Source: a virus
Direction: 5' to 3' (one strand)
IMG/VR virus record: IMGVR_UViG_3300049491_000529
Span: 1 to 28,304 of that record
Length of the DNA: 28,304 nt
The notes under the pieces are model-generated. The model was given only the letters and a program-made list of their open reading frames with translations, did not search any database and was not told the DNA's origin. The position numbers were made by a program, and so were the translations under genes. Of the stretch, positions 8,126 through 14,424 are shown piece after piece. Within the stretch, counting starts at the first letter, position 1. Every line of letters begins with the position of its first letter.

Positions 8126-8479
8126 TTAATTTAAGTTTAACCCGGTCTGCTTATTAGATTTTGCGCTCATACGTTTAACGCGGGTGGTTTCATACTCTAT
8201 ATAATTCTCGTACATAGTAACCTCCTCAACAGCTAATACAAGCAAACGTTTTGCAACGTTTCTAATCGAGTGAGCCATGACATAGGAAATGTAAAACGTG
8301 GACCCCGCGTCCGGGCTCATTATAACAAAGCACTCGCGGGTGTGCGTTAGATTTACAACCGGGGTATGTTTGTTATATAACTCGTCGTAAACCTCAGGGC
8401 CTATAACGTGTTGCCCCGCTATTAACGTTATTAATTCCGGGACGTACTCTTTCAGAAAAGCGCGATTAAATTTTTTCAT
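8126..8479 (-). CDS. hypothetical protein, 117 residues
   Basis: Unrecognised. Mostly helical N-terminus (FLKEYVPELITLIAGQHVIG), a central strand region and a basic Lys/Arg/Asn tail. Its start overlaps the stop of the 145-residue gene by four bases, showing co-translation. No domain or membrane segment is evident. Confidence 0.6.
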   Translation of the reverse strand: MKKFNRAFLKEYVPELITLIAGQHVIGPEVYDELYNKHTPVVNLTHTRECFVIMSPDAGSTFYISYVMAHSIRNVAKRLLVLAVEEVTMYENYIEYETTRVKRMSAKSNKQTGLNLN

Positions 8480-8913
8480 TTAAACTTTATGATTACACCA
8501 AACATCGGGACCGGGAAAATGTAAAGCCACCGTTTCTGTCTATCCCAAAAACAGCCGACCCATAGATCATACCAAGCGAAAATAAATTTTAATTTAATCG
8601 CGCGGGTCGCTTTTGACTCAGGGAAAAAATCGTCTGTAAACTTTTGTTTTTCCGCGGCTGTTTTCTCAACCGGATAATAGTGTATGGTACATTCATCAAA
8701 CACAGCGGCCTCGTTAATGAGTAACGTTCCAACCGGGAGGCTGAAGTTACATTTTTTAAATTCCCATTTACTGATTAAGGCCGTGGCCGTTTCGGGTTTT
8801 TCATCCCCGCCTTCGATTTTGTTTTCGTGTTTGCCTAAGTACATAGGTAAATCTTTTTCATCGCCCTCGCCTGAGAAGCTCCCTATATAGGGTGGTTTTT
8901 TTTCGTTGCTCAT
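8476..8913 (-). CDS. hypothetical protein with aromatic C-terminal beta region
   Basis: 145 residues. Charged, probably disordered N-terminus (about 1-40), then a C-terminal half very rich in Trp, Phe and Tyr (KFIFAWYDLW, then RWLYIFPVPMFG). This aromatic pattern resembles a small protein often seen in phages of Gram-negative hosts, function unknown to me. It may be a membrane-facing or compact beta domain. Operon member. Confidence 0.6.
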   Translation of the reverse strand: MSNEKKPPYIGSFSGEGDEKDLPMYLGKHENKIEGGDEKPETATALISKWEFKKCNFSLPVGTLLINEAAVFDECTIHYYPVEKTAAEKQKFTDDFFPESKATRAIKLKFIFAWYDLWVGCFWDRQKRWLYIFPVPMFGVIIKFK

Positions 8914-8925
8914 AAAATTAATTGG

Positions 8926-9177
8926 TTAAAGTAAATCTTGCGCCTCTATACCGTCGAGGCTGTTAATCGTTTCTATTAAGTCAAACGGTTTACCCGCGTC
9001 GCTGAGCCACGCGGTTCCGTTCCAAACTAAGTAACCTAAATCGGCGTCCCAAACATGGTCGCCCGGCTTTAGTCTGTTATAGCGTTCCTGTAACAGGTTA
9101 ACACCTGAGCCCCGGAACTTACCGCGCTTTAATTTGTGTTTCGCGAGGAGTGCGTGTAAGTGGTTTATTTTTTTCAT
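8926..9177 (-). CDS. hypothetical protein, 83 residues
   Basis: Unrecognised. Basic helical N-terminus (HLHALLAKHKLKRGK), then a short WDADLGYLVWNGTAWLSD strand pair and an acidic C-terminus. Its start overlaps by one base the stop of the Cys-rich gene. Possibly a small nucleic-acid or protein-binding factor, but this is speculation from charge only. Confidence 0.55.
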   Translation of the reverse strand: MKKINHLHALLAKHKLKRGKFRGSGVNLLQERYNRLKPGDHVWDADLGYLVWNGTAWLSDAGKPFDLIETINSLDGIEAQDLL

Positions 9178-9395
9178 TACGGATTAAATTTATCTTTTGC
9201 CATTAAGCTATACACAACGCGTGACTTAGTACGCCACCAACAACCACACACGGTGCAATGTATTTGTGAGTAAGCCGAGGGCGTTTGTTTGTAACCGTTA
9301 AACGCTGAATGATTACATTTAAATTGTGTAACCTCCCAATTTTTCATCCGCTCAGCGCGGGGGCCTTTACACTTACAGGCGGTGCCGCTGCTCAT
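9177..9395 (-). CDS. small Cys/His-rich putative zinc-binding protein
   Basis: 72 residues containing CKC near the N-terminus, then FKCNH and HCTVCGCWW, giving Cys/His pairs arranged like a zinc ribbon (C-x-H ... H-C-x-x-C). Small zinc-ribbon proteins in phages often bind DNA or RNA polymerase, but no specific family is recognised. Start and stop both overlap neighbours, so it is a coupled operon member. Confidence 0.6.
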   Translation of the reverse strand: MSSGTACKCKGPRAERMKNWEVTQFKCNHSAFNGYKQTPSAYSQIHCTVCGCWWRTKSRVVYSLMAKDKFNP

Positions 9396-9847
9396 ATAAT
9401 AACGCTTTTAACGTTAGGGAAATACGCGCGGGCGATTAAAATTAATTCTGCCTCTGAGGGCTTTACCGCAAAATCAATCTTATGATCAAAGCGGATACCA
9501 TTATAAACGTTAAAGGAAACAGTAAACACCTCAGGCGACGCCTTCAGGTCTAAAGACATATAGAAGCCGGTGGTAATACTCGCGTTAACTGTTAGCGCTT
9601 TACCGACTATACACTTTGAAATTTCCACGCGTCTTTCGCGGGTCAGGTTTTGAAATAGGCGCGCGTACTTTCGTAACTCGCCACCGTCAACCCCGGTTTT
9701 AATTTTCCGGGCGGCTGTTTGCGCGGGTAACGTTTCGAGCGTGTACTGAAGCCGGGCCGTTGCGATATCTGATTTACAAGCGGCTTTATAGCGAGCGATT
9801 TTTTTTGCTAATTTTTCCGCGGGCGTGTACTGTGTTATTGGTTCCAT
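9392..9847 (-). CDS. hypothetical protein, 151 residues
   Basis: Unrecognised. Helical, basic N-terminal half (about 1-80, many Lys/Arg/Ala), and a strand-rich C-terminal half ending in a helix plus strand (ELILIARAYFPNVKSVII). Two bases separate it from the preceding small GAGRP gene. No catalytic motif is visible. Confidence 0.6.
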   Translation of the reverse strand: MEPITQYTPAEKLAKKIARYKAACKSDIATARLQYTLETLPAQTAARKIKTGVDGGELRKYARLFQNLTRERRVEISKCIVGKALTVNASITTGFYMSLDLKASPEVFTVSFNVYNGIRFDHKIDFAVKPSEAELILIARAYFPNVKSVII

Positions 9848-9849
9848 GT

Positions 9850-9990
9850 TTAACTGTTTATTAATTTGATTACCTCTTTAACTTTTGAAAGCGGGACCCG
9901 CATTACTTTGGTTGCCTCTTTCTTTTGCGATTTTTTTAGTTTCGGACGTCCGGCCCCTATGCGGGCCCCGCCTCTTTGTTCTTTTTTCAT
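9850..9990 (-). CDS. 46-residue basic protein with GGARxGAGRPK motif
   Basis: ATG at 9988-9990, TAA at 9850-9852. It begins MKKEQRGGARIGAGRPK, the N-terminal motif shared by many short phage and plasmid DNA-binding proteins (often before a ribbon-helix-helix core), then a Lys-rich segment and VMRVPLSKVKEVIKLI, which fits the strand and first helix of such a fold but ends early. Probably a small transcriptional regulator or a shortened version of one. The start overlaps the previous gene's stop in ATGA. Confidence 0.65.
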   Translation of the reverse strand: MKKEQRGGARIGAGRPKLKKSQKKEATKVMRVPLSKVKEVIKLINS

Positions 9991-10193
9991 TTTGTCAGTG
10001 TGTCTATAAAGTTAAATAAATCTATAAGGTGCTCCGGGTGAATCATAACTTGGTCGTTATCTGTCTCTAAAAAAAACTCCCCGTCGTTTGATATGAACCC
10101 GATTTTCATTATCATACCCGTGCGGTAAATAGTTAACGATTTTTCATCCCCCGGCTCAGCGGTAAAAAAACCTTTTTTCGATTTTGCTGTCAT
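9987..10193 (-). CDS. hypothetical protein, 68 residues
   Basis: Unrecognised; short Lys-rich start then a strand-rich body (LTIYRTGMIMKIGFI, EFFLETDNDQVMI) and a C-terminal helix. Both ends overlap neighbours by ATGA, so it is part of an unbroken chain of coupled small genes from 10572 down to 9850. Confidence 0.55.
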   Translation of the reverse strand: MTAKSKKGFFTAEPGDEKSLTIYRTGMIMKIGFISNDGEFFLETDNDQVMIHPEHLIDLFNFIDTLTK

Positions 10194-10348
10194 AATAGTA
10201 TATACAATTTATTTTTTCCTGTTAGAGTCATACCGCTAAAGGCTTTTATAAACGGCTGAGCTTGGGCGAACCTCTTTGCTTTCGTTTCGCCTGTAACCAC
10301 GTACACGCGCCTCGCGGGAAACCCGGTTAAATGTGAAAACGTTATCAT
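10190..10348 (-). CDS. 52-residue hypothetical protein
   Basis: ATG at 10346-10348, TGA at 10190-10192. Basic, with strand-like RRVYVVTGETKAKRFAQ and helical follow-up. It fills the gap between two other genes exactly, with ATGA overlaps at both ends, which is good evidence that it is translated. No family recognised. Confidence 0.6.
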   Translation of the reverse strand: MITFSHLTGFPARRVYVVTGETKAKRFAQAQPFIKAFSGMTLTGKNKLYILL

Positions 10349-10572
10349 TGCTTTTTTTCGTTAGGCGTGTTAATGTGGACCGTTATCAGGTTAACCGCTT
10401 TCACCCCGTTAGTAAAACGTTTGTTTAGCCACGCGAGTAACGTTGGGGTTATGTTTGCGGCAAAGGTTATTTGTGTATGGGTCGTGGTTCCTGCTACCGC
10501 AAAAACTCTAACGTTAAACCCGGCAGCGTCAAGCTCAGCTTGCAGCCCGCTTCTAAAATCTTTACTTGTCAT
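10345..10572 (-). CDS. hypothetical protein, 75 residues
   Basis: Unrecognised. Begins with a short helix (FRSGLQAELDAAG), then strands rich in Thr/Val/Ala and a helix plus strand at the C-terminus, compatible with a small alpha/beta fold. Four bases separate it from the stop of the 55-residue gene upstream. A long opposite-strand frame over it is a shadow. Confidence 0.55.
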   Translation of the reverse strand: MTSKDFRSGLQAELDAAGFNVRVFAVAGTTTHTQITFAANITPTLLAWLNKRFTNGVKAVNLITVHINTPNEKKQ

Positions 10573-10576
10573 TTGC

Positions 10577-10744
10577 TTAATCGTTTAAGGGTTTAATATA
10601 AACTTTCTCCCCGTGTGAGCGGTAGTTAAACGCCACGCTTTGTACCTCTATAAATGTAGGGTATTTGCAACCCCTATATGGGGGGCGATTAATATTTGAG
10701 TTAATCGCATTACCTTTACGGTCTGTTAATAGGAATTTTTTCAT
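10577..10744 (-). CDS. 55-residue hypothetical protein
   Basis: ATG at 10742-10744, TAA at 10577-10579. Begins MKKFLLTDRKGNAI and carries a central basic PPYRGCKYP segment and a strand-like C-terminus. The start overlaps the stop of the 106-residue gene in ATGA. It fills an otherwise empty 168-base gap. No known family. Confidence 0.55.
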   Translation of the reverse strand: MKKFLLTDRKGNAINSNINRPPYRGCKYPTFIEVQSVAFNYRSHGEKVYIKPLND

Positions 10745-11061
10745 TTGCTTAATTTTTTATTTTGGTCGTAAGTGTTTATTAATCGCTGATTCATTTTTTC
10801 GAGTAACATTAACGCGCGTACCCTTATAACATCTTTCTCCATGTTACTCAGCCCCGCGTTGGCAAGGTCAAATAGTAGATCGTACATGGCCGGAGCGTGA
10901 CTGATCAAAACCATGTTACCTTTGCGCTCAGCGCGGTCGGCACCCTCAGGGGCGAGCGGCTGTGTTACTATTTCGTTAAAGGGGCCGTCCGCGCTCGGCA
11001 TTACGAGGCTGTTATCATACTCTAAAAACCACGGTCCGGCTGTGTGTGTTAGTCTGTCCAT
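10741..11061 (-). CDS. phage protein of the THTxGPW type
   Basis: 106 residues beginning MDRLTHTAGPWFLEY. A THT(A/P)GPW start followed by short strands and later an ISHAPAMYDLL helix is a pattern found in many unrelated phages; its function is not known. It is the first gene after a good minus-strand promoter (11087-11121), with a leader of about 20 bases. It heads the operon that runs to 7850. Confidence 0.65.
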   Translation of the reverse strand: MDRLTHTAGPWFLEYDNSLVMPSADGPFNEIVTQPLAPEGADRAERKGNMVLISHAPAMYDLLFDLANAGLSNMEKDVIRVRALMLLEKMNQRLINTYDQNKKLSK

Positions 11062-11086
11062 TTTGTTTCTGTGTTTAAATCTGATA

Positions 11087-11121
11087 CAAATATAAACGAA
11101 AGGTTTGATTATTTGTTACAG
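11087..11121 (-). promoter_or_regulatory. minus-strand promoter P1 (twin of P2)
   Basis: Read on the minus strand: CTGTAAC, 20 bases, TATATTTG. The TATATTTG box is a perfect Bacteroidota -7 element, but the upstream element is CTGTAAC, not plain TTG. A 25-base block around and downstream of the box (11074-11098) is identical to 11748-11772 at P2, with the CTGTAAC at the same distance, so the two are co-regulated or recently duplicated. Confidence 0.7.
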
Positions 11122-11132
11122 TTAGTTAACAT

Positions 11133-11225
11133 TTATTTTTTGAAGCTCAGTACAAAGATTAACAGGGCCGCCTCCTCGGCGGTTTTGCGTTTCTTAGTGA
11201 TCAGCTTTTTAATCGTCTTTTTCAT
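11133..11225 (-). CDS. 30-residue Lys-rich peptide
   Basis: ATG at 11223-11225, TAA at 11133-11135. Starts MKKTIKKLITKKRKT, then an Ala/Leu-rich helix and a FKK end, so it would be an amphipathic basic helix. It lies between the 152-residue gene and promoter P1. Evidence is an A-rich start context and a sensible position; the short length leaves chance possible. Confidence 0.35.
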   Translation of the reverse strand: MKKTIKKLITKKRKTAEEAALLIFVLSFKK

Positions 11226-11239
11226 AGTTTTTAGTTTAG

Positions 11240-11261
11240 GCCCCGGAGGTTAGTCCGGGGC
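11240..11261. other. GC-rich hairpin between small genes
   Basis: Perfect eight-base arms (11240-11247 with 11254-11261), six-base loop. On the minus strand it lies just after the 152-residue gene and before the 30-residue peptide, without a T-tract, so it looks like an mRNA processing or stability element or a weak attenuator, not a classic terminator. Confidence 0.5.
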
Positions 11262-11269
11262 TGAGTGTC

Positions 11270-11728
11270 TTAATCGTTTGTTACAGCCACACCGTGTTTA
11301 CAGATATTATTCACTAACCAAGCCCGGCCCTCTTTGCTGTTAGTAACTCTTTGTTTACCCTCTTTACCGAAACCGTACTTGTAAGCCACCGCGTTTGAGG
11401 CTGTTAACGTTTTCAGGCGTGGTATCTGATTAAGATCAGCTAAGCCCTCAGGCGTTACATACTTACCGTAAACGATTAACATTTGGGTAAAGCCACCGTT
11501 ATGTAAACAGCTATGGTAATTGATTTCCGAAAACAGGACCAACCCCTCAGCGATTTTATACTTAACATAAAACGTTTCATCCTCTTCAGAGTCTTTAAAA
11601 AACTCAGCGCCCTCGCGTTTGTTATAAGATAACACGCGCTCCGTCCAAACGCGGGGGTTGTACTCTTTAGCTGAGGAGTTAATTACCTGCTCAGCGGTTA
11701 CTTCGGTCATTGTTATTAAGTCTTTCAT
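11270..11728 (-). CDS. hypothetical protein, 152 residues
   Basis: Unrecognised. Mixed alpha/beta; contains EEDETFYVKYKIAEG, SCLHNGGFTQMLIVYG and a C-terminal helical segment with basic residues. It follows promoter P2 closely, so it is the first gene of its transcript. An ATG five codons further in is an alternative start. Confidence 0.6.
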   Translation of the reverse strand: MKDLITMTEVTAEQVINSSAKEYNPRVWTERVLSYNKREGAEFFKDSEEDETFYVKYKIAEGLVLFSEINYHSCLHNGGFTQMLIVYGKYVTPEGLADLNQIPRLKTLTASNAVAYKYGFGKEGKQRVTNSKEGRAWLVNNICKHGVAVTND

Positions 11729-11760
11729 TGTGTGTTTTTTGTTTGTCTTTAAATCTGATA

Positions 11761-11795
11761 CAAATATAAACGGTTACTTTGAATATATGTTACAG
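11761..11795 (-). promoter_or_regulatory. minus-strand promoter P2 (twin of P1)
   Basis: On the minus strand: CTGTAAC (11789-11795), 20 bases, TATATTTG (11761-11768). Same 25-base core as P1. The predicted start is near 11754, giving a leader of about 25 bases to the ATG at 11728. Confidence 0.7.
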
Positions 11796-11799
11796 CTAA

Positions 11800-12070
11800 T
11801 CAAAAAATCTTTCAAAATACTTACGTCTATATAGCCCATAGAACCAGTAGACTAAACGGGAGCGGGCCGTACCGCTCAGAAAGGGGCTTTTTACCCCGCC
11901 CGGCTTACAGAAACCGGGTCAGGCTGAGCCCTCAGGCTTTGCCCTTATGTTTGTACGCCCGGAGCCGGGGGCCGCTGAGCGGGCCGATTTTGGGACCCCG
12001 GTTCCGGGCGGGCCGGGCTGATCTGAGCCGGGCACCTGTAACGTTATTACAGCGCTCAGCGGAAGCAAAA
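11800..12070. other. GC-rich, hairpin-dense noncoding island
   Basis: No convincing gene; the 78-residue minus-strand frame here is Pro/Arg/Gly junk crossing a terminator. From about 11850 the base composition rises well above the surroundings and many inverted repeats are packed together: 11860-11865/11872-11877, GGGG/CCCC at 11883-11897, CCCGG/CCGGG pairs near 11899, 11958 and 11997, CCGCTgAGCGG at 11972-11982, CTGTAA/TTACAG at 12036-12052. CTGAG/CTCAG recurs about six times. Candidates are a structured RNA, a replication or recombination site, or a protein-binding region. Confidence 0.6.
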
Positions 12071-12100
12071 AAGCCGGGGCAAATCGCGCCCGGCTTTCTT
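12067..12100 (-). terminator. intrinsic terminator of the 193-residue gene
   Basis: Perfect eight-base arms (12071-12078 with 12089-12096) around a ten-base loop, ending in six T on the minus strand; the plus side has TTTCTTT and could also work weakly. It closes the transcript from the left part of the DNA-handling block. Confidence 0.8.
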
Positions 12101-12118
12101 TAACATATATACTTAACG

Positions 12119-12700
12119 TTATACCGCGATGTTTTCTATTTGCTCCCATTTCCAACCCGGCACGCTTTGCCCTGACTTTAACGCCTCTTTGATAGCGGCC
12201 CGGTCCGGAACTAAAAACTCGCGCGGGGTTAACGTTTCATCAACCGGGATAGCGGTCCACACCTTTCTAACCTGAGCGGCCCCGTTAATTACCTCTAACT
12301 CTTTTTGTTTCGCGATAACGGTTGTAACCTTTTTTATCTTACCCGACTCAAAGTCAGCGAGTAACTTTGCCTCTTTCTTTTTCTGATCCGCGAGGAAGGC
12401 TAACATTTTTTGTTTTACGCTTTGCTCCGTAAGCGCGACCGTTTCCCGGAAAGGTCTAAACAATGATTTGATATCCGCGATTACTTTTGTAAGGGGGGCG
12501 GTTAAACTTTTCTCCTTTGCCTCAGCCTGAGCGCCTAAGTCTTTAAGTAATTTTAACGTTAACCCGGCATTTTCAAAATCTGTTTGATCTGTTATGCTGA
12601 GGCCCGAAAGTTTTTTAATCGGGGTCTTTGCGTCTTTCTCTAACGCCTTTAAAACGATTAAGGCGTCCGCGTTTGGTGTTTTGCTGTCTGTGTTTGCCAT
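12119..12700 (-). CDS. coiled-coil protein of phage recombination modules
   Basis: 193 residues: a helical N-terminus, a long Lys/Glu/Ala coiled coil (about 55-135) with IKSLFRPFRETVALTEQSVKQKM, then a conserved-looking C-terminus with VWTAIPVDETLTPREFLVPD and an ALKSGQSVPGW-like end. This pattern (coiled coil, then W...REFL.PD..AI...L..G....PG) matches proteins (DUF1351-like) commonly encoded next to phage single-strand annealing proteins and SSB. Biochemical role is unknown; a DNA-recombination partner is inferred from neighbours. No annealing protein was recognised in this window. Confidence 0.6.
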   Translation of the reverse strand: MANTDSKTPNADALIVLKALEKDAKTPIKKLSGLSITDQTDFENAGLTLKLLKDLGAQAEAKEKSLTAPLTKVIADIKSLFRPFRETVALTEQSVKQKMLAFLADQKKKEAKLLADFESGKIKKVTTVIAKQKELEVINGAAQVRKVWTAIPVDETLTPREFLVPDRAAIKEALKSGQSVPGWKWEQIENIAV

Positions 12701-12701
12701 G

Positions 12702-12842
12702 TTAGTTATTAGATAAAGGGATTAACGTTAACCGTAACGCGGTTACGTATCTGTTATTTAATTTACAGAAAGCCGAGGCGTCCCAATAAACAGGTTCGTA
12801 ATTCAGGCCGTGTAAATAGTGATTTCTAAAAATTTCATTCAT
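12702..12842 (-). CDS. 46-residue hypothetical protein
   Basis: ATG at 12840-12842, TAA at 12702-12704, two bases before the next gene's start. Begins MNEIFRNHYLHGLNYEPVYW and ends with a Leu/Thr/Asn-rich helix. The start lies two bases past the tRNA-like gene. Support is the tight fit in the gap; no family recognised. Confidence 0.45.
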   Translation of the reverse strand: MNEIFRNHYLHGLNYEPVYWDASAFCKLNNRYVTALRLTLIPLSNN

Positions 12843-12843
12843 G

Positions 12844-12960
12844 TACTCAGGACAGGACTCGAACCTGTATAACTGTAAAGGAAAAAATACCGCTATATCT
12901 TTACAGCTTTTAGCGGATGTTCAAAGGCCGCTAAGCGTTTACCAATTTCGCCACCTGAGT
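12844..12960 (-). tRNA. class-II tRNA-like gene with abnormal anticodon arm
   Basis: Read on the minus strand: perfect 7-bp acceptor stem (ACTCAGG/CCTGAGT), U8, D arm GCG/CGC with loop AAATTGGTAAA, perfect 5-bp T arm with loop TTCGAGT, and a discriminator A; CCA is not encoded. The D arm resembles tRNA-Leu. The anticodon stem is extended (TTAGCGG/CCGCTAA, up to 7 bp) with an 11-base loop CCTTTGAACAT instead of 7, so no anticodon is certain; UGA (Ser) in TTTGAAC is the most canonical reading. The variable arm is an 8-bp stem (CTGTAAAG/CTTTACAG) with an 18-base loop, making the RNA about 116 bases. Confidence 0.65.
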
Positions 12961-12966
12961 GTAAAA

Positions 12967-12993
12967 CCCCCGGCGATTAACCGGGGGATTTTT
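12967..12993 (-). terminator. intrinsic terminator after the Lys/Ala-rich gene
   Basis: Perfect seven-base GC arms (12967-12973 with 12981-12987), seven-base loop, TTTT on the minus strand and TTTTT two bases past the stem on the plus strand. It separates the 195-residue gene from the tRNA-like gene, which then needs read-through or its own promoter; none matching the consensus was seen. Confidence 0.75.
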
Positions 12994-13033
12994 AACCGTT
13001 ACCCGCGTGGGTAATTAAGTTACTTACTTCGGT

Positions 13034-13621
13034 TTAGTCAGTAATACCCGCGGCCTTTTTCACAAGGTCACGTACCCAACCCGACCATGAGCCCTCGCCC
13101 ACTTTCGCATTTACCTTTTTCCACTGAGCCTCGGTTAACATCATATTGTTGCCGCGGGGCACCAACACCTCTTTGCTTTTTGCGGGCTTCTCAGCCTTTG
13201 CGGTTTTACCTTTCTTTACGGGTGTTTCTTTTTTTCCTTTTGCCATGACTTCTGTTTTTAAATTGGTTTTTGTTTTTGTGTCAGCGCTTACCGGGGCTAA
13301 CTTACCGGGGTTAGATTTTGCCGCCTTAACCTTTGCGGGTTCTGTTTGCTCCTCCTCAGGAGCGGGGGCCGATTTTTTTTCTGTTACCCCGCGCGCCTTA
13401 TTTGATAGTTTTGCTAAGGCCGCGTTTGTCTTTGTAGTTTTGGGTTCGTTACTAATCGGAAGTTCGTTACCCTTACTGAAAGCGGCCATAACGTTTTCGT
13501 TATCTTTCGCGGCTGTTTCGCTTACCTCACATTCGAGCGCGCTGTTAAGATTAACGTAAACGACCCGGCTTGCTTTTTTCGATTTGGCTTGCGCCTCTTT
13601 CCGTGCTGACTGTAAATCCAT
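13034..13621 (-). CDS. Lys/Ala/Pro-rich protein with small C-terminal domain
   Basis: 195 residues. Residues about 60-150 are a low-complexity Lys/Ala/Pro/Thr stretch (such as KKGKTAKAEKPAKSK), resembling histone H1-type tails, so DNA or RNA binding by charge is likely. A short folded C-terminus follows (MMLTEAQWKKVNAKVGEGSWSGW then VRDLVKKAAG), which looks like a small helical DNA-binding end. An internal Met near residue 126 could start a shorter product. The opposite strand is open over much of the gene, an artefact of the composition. Co-transcribed with the upstream 66-residue gene. Confidence 0.6.
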   Translation of the reverse strand: MDLQSARKEAQAKSKKASRVVYVNLNSALECEVSETAAKDNENVMAAFSKGNELPISNEPKTTKTNAALAKLSNKARGVTEKKSAPAPEEEQTEPAKVKAAKSNPGKLAPVSADTKTKTNLKTEVMAKGKKETPVKKGKTAKAEKPAKSKEVLVPRGNNMMLTEAQWKKVNAKVGEGSWSGWVRDLVKKAAGITD

Positions 13622-13648
13622 ATTTATAATTGTGTTTAGTGTTTCTTA

Positions 13649-13849
13649 TTAAAACGCGAAATAGATAAGCGTTATTTTGTTAGGCGACACCAACTCAAAC
13701 TCTGAGGGGTGTAAACCCTCCGCGCTTGTACTCACAAGGTAGTAAGTGTTGCCCCCCTGTATAACTGTGTCTTCGACCGTACCTGTAACGGTTACGCTTT
13801 TACCGTTTCTGTCATTTGTGTAAAAATCGATTTTCGTTCCTGCTGTCAT
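13649..13849 (-). CDS. 66-residue small beta-barrel-like protein
   Basis: Strand-rich sequence (TKIDFYTNDRNGKSVTVTG, then VIQGGNTYYLVS and HPSEFELVSP) that looks like a small SH3/KOW-like barrel. The frame is open to an ATG at 13888, but that codon lies in the -7 box of a promoter (13888-13895), so it would not be in the mRNA; the ATG at 13847-13849 is taken as the start. First gene of the transcript that continues into the Lys/Ala-rich gene. Confidence 0.6.
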   Translation of the reverse strand: MTAGTKIDFYTNDRNGKSVTVTGTVEDTVIQGGNTYYLVSTSAEGLHPSEFELVSPNKITLIYFAF

Positions 13850-13887
13850 AGTGTGTGTGTCTTTGTTTACTTTGTTAATTGACTTCA

Positions 13888-13917
13888 CAAATGTAATTCT
13901 ATTAACGGGAACCGCAA
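13888..13917 (-). promoter_or_regulatory. minus-strand Bacteroidota-type promoter
   Basis: On the minus strand: TTG (13915-13917), 19 bases, TACATTTG (13888-13895), an excellent consensus match. It restarts transcription after the nuclease operon and decides the start of the 66-residue gene. An A/T-rich stretch at 13928-13952 lies just upstream. Confidence 0.75.
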
Positions 13918-13962
13918 GCGCGGGGATTAAATTTTTTTCAATTATTTTTTAATCGCTGTGTA

Positions 13963-14424
13963 TCAGCGAGTTACGCGGGCTTTTTTACCCCCCGCGCGCG
14001 CCTTACCCGGTAAGCGTAACTCCTCAGCCTCTAAACGTTTACGGGTTTCCCTTATACATATAGAGCGCGAGGCGTGCCACCGGAACTCTAAGTAATATTT
14101 CTTTTCAAACGTCTTAATCATTTTATCTAAACCCTCAGAGGGAAAACGACGCTCCTCCCCGCGCGGGAAGTTTTTATTAATAAAATCGTTTCGCGTGCCC
14201 TCAACGTATACGGCTAACGTTATCCCGTGGTAAGCGGCCCGGAATAACTCGTGCTTAAAACGGGCGTTGCCCTGAACCAAAGTTCCGTATAGGTCTTGCA
14301 AACTTTTTCGTTCGATGTGAAAAACATTAAGTAAGCGGGTGGTTGTATAGTCCCCGACCGTTAGAGTCTTATAATTGTTTGACCAAAAGGGGCGTTGCTC
14401 GCGCGTGTCAGTTATAATTGTCAT
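13963..14424 (-). CDS. ERCC4-family nuclease
   Basis: 153 residues from the ATG at 14422-14424, which overlaps the previous stop as ATGA; a longer form begins at 14439. Starts MTIITDTREQRPF (DTREQ motif, D6), then GD at 24-25 and ERKSLQDL at 38-45, giving the GDx(n)ERKx3D active site of the XPF/MUS81/ERCC4 nucleases. These cut branched or flap DNA with metal ions. A basic C-terminus (about 130-153) may bind DNA. It has no helicase or HhH domain, as expected for the short phage form. With the two nuclease genes before it, it probably serves recombination or replication-fork processing. Confidence 0.85.
   Translation of the reverse strand: MTIITDTREQRPFWSNNYKTLTVGDYTTTRLLNVFHIERKSLQDLYGTLVQGNARFKHELFRAAYHGITLAVYVEGTRNDFINKNFPRGEERRFPSEGLDKMIKTFEKKYYLEFRWHASRSICIRETRKRLEAEELRLPGKARAGGKKARVTR

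Noticed and set aside
11919-12155. 78-residue minus-strand frame in the GC-rich island
   Set aside because: It crosses a strong terminator and the end of another gene, and has a Pro/Arg/Gly composition unlike neighbouring genes.
13146-13559. 137-residue plus-strand frame
   Set aside because: It is the complement of a Lys/Ala-rich gene, where lack of stops is a composition artefact; no plus-strand promoter.
13850-13888. Longer start (ATG at 13888) for the 66-residue gene
   Set aside because: It overlaps the -7 element, so it would not be in the mRNA.
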